A DNA stretch of 32,154 nt from CAIPBY01 sp041671305 (GTDB lineage: Bacteria; Patescibacteriota; Patescibacteriia; 2-01-FULL-39-33). The DNA lies in assembly GCA_041671305.1 (NCBI GenBank), contig JBAZBX010000010.1, positions 1-32,154 of the forward strand, in the 5' to 3' direction. Made by a program: the position numbers and the translations under genes. The notes beneath the pieces were generated by a model that worked only from the letters and a program-made list of their open reading frames with translations, searched no databases and was not told the DNA's origin. Shown one piece after another: positions 27,216 through 32,154 of the stretch; position 1 is the stretch's first letter; every line of letters begins with the position of its first letter.

Positions 27216-27774
27216 GTAGCACCTCCAGAAAGTGGTTGGGCAGTTGGTTCATAATTACCTCCTCATGCTCGGTGTACCGAGAGTATCTCTGCATAAAATA
27301 CTCCTCTGTGTCCTCCTCTCTCTTGAATGGAGACCCACCGCATACGCATTGCATATTACCCCGGATGGGCAAATAGCAAGCGCTACAAGTGTATCTCTGT
27401 TGAACACGTCTCAGAAGCTCATCGATCTCCAATCGCAGGTGATAGATCCGGAAGAGTATTACGGTATTTTCCCTGGCGTACCGGACGAGAGGTTCAACCT
27501 CATGCCCGTACTTGGGATAACCGTCGAGGATGTGTTCGACACCGTTAGCCTCGATCCTCCCATTAAGAAGGAGTAGCAAGAACACCTTACTGTCGAGGAA
27601 AGTGTTCTGTTCGATACTCTCCTTGATCAGGTGTCCAAGTTCAGTGTCCTTTTTAGCCTCCTCTCTGCAGATCTTTCCCACAGAGATGTGTATAACTTCC
27701 CTGTCAGAAAGACCTTGAACATAGGTCGTCTTCCCAGAAAGTGGCGGTCCGATGATGATCGACAATTTCCTCAT
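27208..27774 (-). CDS. Adenylate-kinase-like nucleotide kinase
   Basis: A 188-residue P-loop kinase of the adenylate kinase fold. The P-loop is GPPLSGKTT (9-17) in place of GxPGxGKGT, and DGYP stands for the DGFP motif (about 82-85). A LID with four Cys (YTCSACYLPIRGNMQCVC) fits a zinc-stabilised lid. The usual NMP-binding and lid Arg (RxxGR, LxxR) are only partly recognisable, so the substrate may not be AMP. The frame opens at 27810, but AGGAGG precedes ATG 27774 by 8 bases, so I take that. It overlaps the GTP cyclohydrolase gene by 8 bases: the pair is translationally coupled. It shares the high G+C of its partner. Confidence 0.85.
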   Translation of the reverse strand: MRKLSIIIGPPLSGKTTYVQGLSDREVIHISVGKICREEAKKDTELGHLIKESIEQNTFLDSKVFLLLLLNGRIEANGVEHILDGYPKYGHEVEPLVRYARENTVILFRIYHLRLEIDELLRRVQQRYTCSACYLPIRGNMQCVCGGSPFKREEDTEEYFMQRYSRYTEHEEVIMNQLPNHFLEVLRV

Positions 27775-27865
27775 TTGTCTACCTCCTATTGATTCTATGT
27801 GAAAGAACAAAACTCAAACTAGTTATATCAAAAAGTTGGTCTTTTGTCTGAAACTCGGATTATTG

Positions 27866-27937
27866 AGCGGGTAACGGGAATCGAACCCGTATCTCATCCT
27901 TGGCAAGGACGTATACTAACCATTGTATTATACCCGC
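27866..27937 (-). tRNA. tRNA-Gly (GCC)
   Basis: Cloverleaf with acceptor GCGGGTA/TACCCGC, discriminator T73, anticodon loop TTGCCAA and T-loop TTCGATT. CCA not encoded. It lies 91 bases upstream of the kinase gene on the same strand, with no terminator seen between. Confidence 0.95.
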
Positions 27938-27962
27938 TTGATTTTGTGGAATTTACTAAAAT

Positions 27963-27990
27963 AGTATAACACATTTTAGAAATTTGTAAA
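27963..27990 (-). promoter_or_regulatory. Promoter of tRNA-Gly
   Basis: TTTACA (27985-27990), a 16-base spacer and TATACT (27963-27968). Confidence 0.65.
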
Positions 27991-27997
27991 CCCCTCT

Positions 27998-29032
27998 TTA
28001 AGTCCAACTATTTACCACCTCGTCCAGCTTTTGCAAAATCAGCGAATTATCCTTGTGCTCATATGTTTCCAGATTTTTTTCGTATAGAGGCAGATTCTTT
28101 TTGAATTCATGATAATCTTCCAGGCAAAAATTCAAAGTGTATCGTCCGTAGCCCTTGGCTTGCAAATACTGAGCATTGATTACTTGCTCCACCTGCTGAT
28201 CTATGGGTATGGCCAAAAGCGGTTTTTTCAAATACAGAGCTTCGCACATCAGGCTAAGCCCGGCGGTGGCAATGATGGCTTTGCAATTCGCCAAATAATT
28301 CAGCCACTCGTTGAGGCTGTAATTTTTGTAAGTAATATTTTTGTCAGTTCCTTCTTTGTTGAGTCCAAAGACTATGAATTTCTCGGGAATTTTTTTGTAA
28401 ATATTAATCAAGTGATCAAAATCAGAATTCTGATAAATCAAGATGTAGTCTTGCCTCTCGGTTTTCAAATCCAATACTTCCTGCCTGACGATAGGCGGGA
28501 AGATGTAAGTGTCTTTGCGTAGCAGGGGAGTTTTGTAAAATGTGGTTACAAAATATTTTTTAGCGCCCCAAACCATGGATTTGACGATAATCTGCGCTGC
28601 CAATAAATCTTTTTTGTGCCCTTTGCAGGAAATTTTGGTATTTGTTAATTGATGTTGGTTGTCTATGGAGAGCAAAGGAATTTTGTTTTGTTTGGCTAGC
28701 AAGCAAGTGAGCGGTTCAAAATCTGTAATGGCCATGTCCGGCTTAAAGGCTTTGAATTTTTGGGAAATATCTTTCCAGTTTTTGGTTTGCTTCAAAAGTT
28801 GTTTGGTATTTTTGAAAATGGTTTCCCAATAAGACAGTTTGTTGTTTTTGTAACTCAGCACAAAGCCCGGAATTTCCAATACTTCAAAATCCTTTTCCAA
28901 AAAAAATAAAGCTTGGCCGTAGGTCATAACTAGAACCTGGTGTCCTTGGTTCACTAGATGCTTGATCATTTCTTTGCTTCTGGTGGAGTGGCCAAATCCT
29001 TGACCGGCTACGCCATAAATTATTCGCGCCAT
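27998..29032 (-). CDS. Glycosyltransferase of the MJ1255/MurG-like type
   Basis: A GT-B fold protein. The N-terminus ARIIYGVAGQGFGHSTRSKEMIKHL is the glycine-rich start of the MurG/UGT-like family; ITDFEPLTCLLAKQNKIPLLSIDNQH is typical of the MJ1255/VC2487 group (TIGR00661). The C-terminal donor site shows CKAIIATAGLSLMCEALYLKKPLLAIPI, with the Gly-rich turn and Glu that hold UDP-sugar in GT28 enzymes. The frame opens at 29164, but its first 44 residues read as non-coding and the promoter lies inside that part, so I take ATG 29032 (344 residues). The acceptor is unknown; envelope glycan or glycolipid synthesis is likely. Confidence 0.87.
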   Translation of the reverse strand: MARIIYGVAGQGFGHSTRSKEMIKHLVNQGHQVLVMTYGQALFFLEKDFEVLEIPGFVLSYKNNKLSYWETIFKNTKQLLKQTKNWKDISQKFKAFKPDMAITDFEPLTCLLAKQNKIPLLSIDNQHQLTNTKISCKGHKKDLLAAQIIVKSMVWGAKKYFVTTFYKTPLLRKDTYIFPPIVRQEVLDLKTERQDYILIYQNSDFDHLINIYKKIPEKFIVFGLNKEGTDKNITYKNYSLNEWLNYLANCKAIIATAGLSLMCEALYLKKPLLAIPIDQQVEQVINAQYLQAKGYGRYTLNFCLEDYHEFKKNLPLYEKNLETYEHKDNSLILQKLDEVVNSWT

Positions 29033-29057
29033 AAATTTAAAATAATAATTTATAATA

Positions 29058-29086
29058 ATTATAAGTTCTAATCGGATAAATGGCAA
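29058..29086 (-). promoter_or_regulatory. Promoter of the glycosyltransferase gene
   Basis: TTGCCA (29081-29086), a 17-base spacer and TATAAT (29058-29063), leader about 19 nt. It supports the start at 29032. Confidence 0.75.
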
Positions 29087-29090
29087 ATTA

Positions 29091-29119
29091 TTGACAAAAA
29101 CATTTAAAAATACTAGAAT
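29091..29119 (+). promoter_or_regulatory. Promoter of the 134-residue protein gene
   Basis: TTGACA (29091-29096), a 17-base spacer and TAGAAT (29114-29119), divergent from the glycosyltransferase promoter 5 bases away. Confidence 0.75.
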
Positions 29120-29178
29120 ATGGGGTGAGTTCTTTTTGTGATTGAGACTGAGGGGCATAACCAAGGGAGGAATAGCCC

Positions 29179-29583
29179 ATGTCCGATATGATTCCCAATA
29201 TGACAGCTTTTCGTTCCGGCTGTCCTCAGATGACTGGAGAGTCGCAACTGGTTGTTGGAAATTTCATGGCTCGCCTGAATGATCTGGTAGCCCATGAAAT
29301 TACATTGATACCGCCACGGCGATTGGCATTTATGGTTCTGATTTCCGGAGAGGGTGGTATTATCCTGGCTTGCAAAGGGGGAAGTGACATACGACTGGAA
29401 GCTTTCGTTCAGGGAGTGTCATTTCGCGACACAGGTAAATGGTCATCTGATCGCCTGACCGTATTGGGGCAATGGCGGTTTGTGGTGAAACATGAAGCCG
29501 TTGCTATTGTTGGTATCCCTGAATTGAAGAAGAAGCCGGCAATCATCACTCTCGCCCAACAAATCAAGCGTAAACTGCCATAA
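29179..29583 (+). CDS. Protein of unknown function, 134 residues
   Basis: I do not recognise it. It has a strong ribosome binding site (GGGAGG, 8 bases before ATG), its own promoter and a strong terminator. The protein is a mixed alpha/beta single domain: strands such as LAFMVLISGEGGIILACKGG (49-68) and QWRFVVKHEAVAIVGIP (98-114) alternate with short loops, ending in a basic helix KPAIITLAQQIKRKLP. No membrane segment, no Cys cluster (two Cys). Its G+C and codon use are higher than those of neighbours, as for the proteins at 1751 and 26304-27774. These stand-alone, strong-SD genes may be one class in this genome. Confidence 0.8.
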   Translation: MSDMIPNMTAFRSGCPQMTGESQLVVGNFMARLNDLVAHEITLIPPRRLAFMVLISGEGGIILACKGGSDIRLEAFVQGVSFRDTGKWSSDRLTVLGQWRFVVKHEAVAIVGIPELKKKPAIITLAQQIKRKLP

Positions 29584-29635
29584 TCGTGGCTCGGTTGCAG
29601 GCTGAGTTGGAAAGGAAAAACCAAAATTAATTTAC

Positions 29636-29670
29636 CCTCGGGGATAACGTTATTCCCCGAGGTGTTTTTT
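29636..29670 (+). terminator. Intrinsic terminator
   Basis: CCTCGGGGATAA with TTATTCCCCGAGG forms a near-perfect stem (29636-29662) with CG at the apex, then TGTTTTTT. Confidence 0.9.
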
Positions 29671-29690
29671 ATTATATTCATTACAATTTT

Positions 29691-29719
29691 TTGATTTTTC
29701 ACTTTCTTAATGCTAAGAT
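29691..29719 (+). promoter_or_regulatory. Extended -10 promoter of ruvB
   Basis: TTGATT (29691-29696), a 17-base spacer and TAAGAT (29714-29719) preceded by TGC. The predicted start is 29726, the A of the ruvB ATG, so the mRNA may be leaderless; the GAGG between would then not be transcribed. Confidence 0.6.
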
Positions 29720-29725
29720 GAGGAC

Positions 29726-30766
29726 ATGGAAAATGAAGAATTAGAACAAGACGAGCGTCTGATTTGCGCCGAAGAAAAAACCAGTGATAAAATTCTGGAT
29801 TGTACTTTGCGTCCTCAAAAATTAGACGAATATATCGGGCAATCTTCGGTCAAAGAAAATCTCAAAATATTTATTGCGGCCGCCAAATCCAGAAATGAAC
29901 CGTTGGAACATGTACTTATTTTCGGACCTCCTGGACTGGGCAAAACCACTCTTGCTCATATCATCGCCAACGAAATGTCTGGCAATATCCGAGTCACTTC
30001 TGGGCCGGCGATTGAGCGCACCGGAGATCTTGCCGCTATTCTCACCAATCTCGCCGATGGAGATATTTTGTTTATTGACGAAATTCATCGCCTCAATAAA
30101 TCCATTGAAGAAGTGCTTTATCCGGCTATGGAGGATTATGCCTTGGATATTGTCATTGGCAAAGGTCCGTCAGCCCGCACGCTCCGTATTGATTTGCCGA
30201 AATTCACTCTGGTGGGGGCCACGACCAAAGTCAGCGGATTGTCGTCTCCTTTGCGTGATCGTTTCGGTAATGTATATCGTTTGAATTTCTATGATCATGA
30301 TGAGATAGGACAGATTCTAACTCGCGCCGCTAGGATTCTAGATATTGAATTAGACAAAGAAGCAGAAGGGGAGATTGCCAGAAGATCAAGGAAGACGCCT
30401 CGTATTGCCAATCGTCTGCTCAAGCGGGTTCGTGATTTTGCTCAAGTGAAGAAAAATGGTAAAATTGATCATAATACAGCGCAGGAAGCCTTGGCCATGC
30501 TGGAGGTAGATGAAATGGGTTTGGATTTTATTGACAGGCATTTCTTGGAATGCCTGATTGAGAAATTTAACGGCGGTCCGGCCGGACTCAATACCTTGGC
30601 CTCAGCTATTGCCGAGGAGATGGATACGGTTGAAGACGTGATTGAGCCGTTTTTGCTCCAACTGGGATTTATCAATAGAACTCCTCGCGGTCGCGTCGCC
30701 ACGGATCTGGCTTACAAGCATTTGAAAGTGGAACCGCCGGATAATTTGCAAGATAAATTTTTATAA
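29726..30766 (+). CDS. ruvB: Holliday junction ATP-dependent helicase RuvB
   Basis: The motor of Holliday junction branch migration, working as hexamers with RuvA. The 346 residues give the full family order: N-terminal LRPQKLDEYIGQSSVKENL, Walker A GPPGLGKTT, the hairpin region SGPAIERTGDLAAILTNL, Walker B ILFIDEIHRL, sensor 1 FTLVGATTK, Arg finger SSPLRDRFG, sensor 2 RTPRIANRLLKRVRDFA and the C-terminal winged helix with PFLLQLGFINRTPRGRVAT. About 20 extra acidic residues precede the usual start. ruvA and ruvC are not next to it. Translation may start on a leaderless mRNA. Confidence 0.98.
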   Translation: MENEELEQDERLICAEEKTSDKILDCTLRPQKLDEYIGQSSVKENLKIFIAAAKSRNEPLEHVLIFGPPGLGKTTLAHIIANEMSGNIRVTSGPAIERTGDLAAILTNLADGDILFIDEIHRLNKSIEEVLYPAMEDYALDIVIGKGPSARTLRIDLPKFTLVGATTKVSGLSSPLRDRFGNVYRLNFYDHDEIGQILTRAARILDIELDKEAEGEIARRSRKTPRIANRLLKRVRDFAQVKKNGKIDHNTAQEALAMLEVDEMGLDFIDRHFLECLIEKFNGGPAGLNTLASAIAEEMDTVEDVIEPFLLQLGFINRTPRGRVATDLAYKHLKVEPPDNLQDKFL

Positions 30767-30833
30767 AAACCAATCCAAAAATAATTCAAATATTTTTTTG
30801 TTTCTTGTATCTTGATTATTGATTATTAATCAT

Positions 30834-31100
30834 ATGGCGCTTACTCTCGCAATTATTTATTACGTTTTTCTCGTCGCCGTTTTTGTTTTTGTTTTGTATA
30901 GCTTATTTAATATTTATCACTTATTGCGCTTCGGCTTTTTGAGTGTGACCAATGTCTCTATAATTTTGTTTTATATTATTGTCTCAAGTCTCTTATTATA
31001 TTTCGCTTTCAGCCAGCTTTTGACGATTGATTGGAGCCAGCCCTTGATGAATTTTGACGGGATGTTGGATTTTTATAAAACATTTATACCGAAGATATGA
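30834..31100 (+). CDS. Small two-helix membrane protein
   Basis: An 88-residue protein of unknown function with two hydrophobic segments (about residues 4-24, LAIIYYVFLVAVFVFVLYSL, and 40-62, VSIILFYIIVSSLLLYFAF) and a short C-terminal soluble tail. The frame also opens at TTG 30819, but ATG 30834 is the better start. No Shine-Dalgarno site is seen. Its stop codon overlaps the start of the next gene by 4 bases (ATGA), so the two are coupled and probably act together at the membrane. Confidence 0.85.
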   Translation: MALTLAIIYYVFLVAVFVFVLYSLFNIYHLLRFGFLSVTNVSIILFYIIVSSLLLYFAFSQLLTIDWSQPLMNFDGMLDFYKTFIPKI

Positions 31101-31660
31101 TTAGCAGAACTCACATCCCCGATCAACGTGAGGGCGAAAAGATAGTGCTTCATTTCCGCAGACATTGGTTTATTTTTTTTAATTTATTCCTGGTCTATTT
31201 TGGCTTAAGCCTTTTGCCCGTGATCGTGGTAATTTTTTTGGGTGTTAATAATAATGTTAGTATTTTTGATTTTATAAATAATAATGAATTTGTTAAGGCA
31301 GTTGCTCTGGTCATTGGTTTTGTGTATTATTTGGCGATGTTGGTGTTTACTTTTACCATGTGGACGGAAAATTATTTGGATGTCTGGACGCTTACTAGCG
31401 AGAGAATTATAAACAGAGAACAGAAAGGACTTTTCAATCGCGTAGTTTCGGAATTGGGACTTTCCAGCATTCAGGACATCACGGTGGAGCAGAAAGGAAT
31501 TTTTGCTACCATTTTGCAATATGGCGATGTTTATGTGCAGACGGCAGCTGAGAAAGAGCGTTTTATTTTCCAGAAAGTTCCCAATCCTTATCATATTTCC
31601 AAAATTATTCAGGAATTAAATGAACAAGCCAAACATAGGCAAAATTATCCCAACCTCTGA
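31097..31660 (+). CDS. Membrane protein with bacterial PH domain
   Basis: A 187-residue protein: a short N-terminus (REGEKIVLHFRRHWF, the usual lead-in of these proteins), two hydrophobic segments (about 26-48 and 66-90), then a bPH_2/YdbS-like domain with YLDVWTLTSERIINREQKGLFNRVVSELGLSSIQDITVEQKG split over about 103-145, and the closing GDVYVQTA strand. Such proteins are widespread; their role is unclear. Coupled to the small membrane protein before it by a 4-base overlap. The queA frame begins 41 bases before its end. Confidence 0.9.
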   Translation: MISRTHIPDQREGEKIVLHFRRHWFIFFNLFLVYFGLSLLPVIVVIFLGVNNNVSIFDFINNNEFVKAVALVIGFVYYLAMLVFTFTMWTENYLDVWTLTSERIINREQKGLFNRVVSELGLSSIQDITVEQKGIFATILQYGDVYVQTAAEKERFIFQKVPNPYHISKIIQELNEQAKHRQNYPNL

Positions 31661-32154
31661 TTTTGATTATCATTTGCCTCAATCAAGAATCGGACAATCA
31701 CCCATCAAACCGCGAGACAGTGCGCGGTTATTAATTTTGGATAAGAAAAATGGAAAAATAGAACATAGGATTTTTCGCGATTTGGAAAATTTACTGGGAT
31801 CTGGCGATGTTTTGGTTTTGAATAATTCCAAAGTGATTCCGGCCAGATTGTACGGACACAAAGACAGCGGAGGAAAGGTGGAAATATTTTTATTGAAGAA
31901 GATTTCTTCTGAAGCTGTCATTGCGAGCGGAGTGAAACGAAGCGTGGCAATCCCGCGGGATCCCCACGGTCGGTTGATTACAACCTCCCTCGGGATGACA
32001 GGTGTGTTTTGGGAGTGTTTAGTGAGAGGCAAATTGAAAGTCGGACAAAAGATATTTTTACAGAAAAATATATGGGGCGAATTAATTCAAAAAGGAGATC
32101 AAGTCAATCTAGTTAAGTTCAATTGTTCAGATAAAAAATTATTTTCCCTGGGAG
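31620..32154 (+). CDS. queA: tRNA preQ1(34) S-adenosylmethionine ribosyltransferase-isomerase, partial
   Basis: The first 178 codons of QueA, which transfers and isomerises the ribosyl group of SAM onto preQ1 in tRNA to make epoxyqueuosine. The family start is clear: SDFDYHLPQSRIGQSPIKPRDSARLLILD, IEHRIFRDL and GDVLVLNNSKVIPARLYGHK (split over about 13-81). From ATG 31620 there are 12 residues more than usual before SDFDY; an AGGAA site fits. The gene overlaps the PH-domain gene by 41 bases and runs off the window. Codons from about 99 to 128 are a palindromic repeat inserted in frame: the QueA sequence KVEIFLLKK resumes near VFWECLVRGKLKVGQ. The insert falls in a surface region between strands and need not destroy function. 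Confidence 0.93.
   Translation, partial: MNKPNIGKIIPTSDFDYHLPQSRIGQSPIKPRDSARLLILDKKNGKIEHRIFRDLENLLGSGDVLVLNNSKVIPARLYGHKDSGGKVEIFLLKKISSEAVIASGVKRSVAIPRDPHGRLITTSLGMTGVFWECLVRGKLKVGQKIFLQKNIWGELIQKGDQVNLVKFNCSDKKLFSLG
31915..32001 (+). repeat. Palindromic repeat inserted in frame in queA
   Basis: 87 bp (29 codons) with ends CTGTCAT and ATGACAG, and inner parts GCGAGCGGAG and CTCCCTCGGG that mirror each other. It is translated as AVIASGVKRSVAIPRDPHGR and then LITTSLGMTG, with no stop. Its start TGTCATTGCGAGCGGAGTGA is a type of dispersed repeat known from many bacterial genomes; in-frame palindromes of this sort are best known in Rickettsia. Confidence 0.85.

Noticed and set aside
26733..27718. 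Plus-strand frames opposite the cyclohydrolase and kinase genes
   Set aside because: They arise from the higher G+C of the real minus-strand genes and show no family motif.
29033..29164. Longer start of the glycosyltransferase at 29164
   Set aside because: The added 44 residues cover the promoter and AT-rich leader; the family begins at ARIIYGVAGQG.

Overview
The window looks like the chromosome of a small-genome bacterium of the Candidate Phyla Radiation / Patescibacteria, most like a Parcubacteria-type lineage. This is an inference: AT-rich intergenic DNA, short operons, TrmB-type and bPH-type proteins, endonuclease Q, a TrpB2-like enzyme and an S15 with a C-terminal tail. TGA is used as a stop, so this is not the Gracilibacteria/SR1 code.

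Layout. 1-1700: end of a PEP synthase-like gene, then metK (minus) behind a SAM-I riboswitch with a readable terminator/antiterminator switch. 1700-6600: a protein of unknown function that probably starts at CTG, cyclopropane fatty acid synthase, a YdcF-like protein, a ZIP metal transporter, an ArsM-like methyltransferase and a cold-shock protein, mostly separated by bidirectional terminators. 6600-9450: Fic protein, a small conserved-looking protein, a TrmB-like regulator, tRNA-His and tRNA-Arg. 9450-14160: nitroreductase, rpsO-pnp with an RNase III-like leader hairpin, and a membrane-anchored protein. 14164-14826: a gene-free stretch with three DnaA-box matches and a promoter-to-terminator unit for an unidentified structured RNA of about 370 nt. 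14827-16920: DksA/TraR zinc finger, lspA, endonuclease Q. 17045-17134: a 29-residue Lys/Ala histone-H1-like gene. 17322-19328: YkgJ protein and a minus-strand rplS-tRNA cluster (Leu, Val, Ala).

19500-24750: TrpB2-like enzyme and a small zinc ribbon behind a T-box leader whose features fit tRNA-Trp, a three-gene ABC-2 exporter, Nudix hydrolase and tRNA-Leu. 24750-25637: gene-free, rich in inverted repeats. 25638-27810: a second Nudix protein and a higher-GC pair of GTP cyclohydrolase II and an adenylate-kinase-like protein. 27866-32154: tRNA-Gly, glycosyltransferase, a protein of unknown function, ruvB, two membrane proteins and the start of queA, which carries an in-frame palindromic repeat.

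The most unusual thing is a family of four related structured elements (A 17787-17982, B 18371-18510, C 18651-18770, D 24891-25030). A and B lie directly downstream of tRNA-Ala and tRNA-Val and each ends in an exact copy of the last 16 nt of that tRNA, broken at the same point of the T-loop. C abuts a broken tRNA-Val copy. Their closing helix and ATTA-loop hairpins change sequence but keep pairing between copies. I do not recognise the family.
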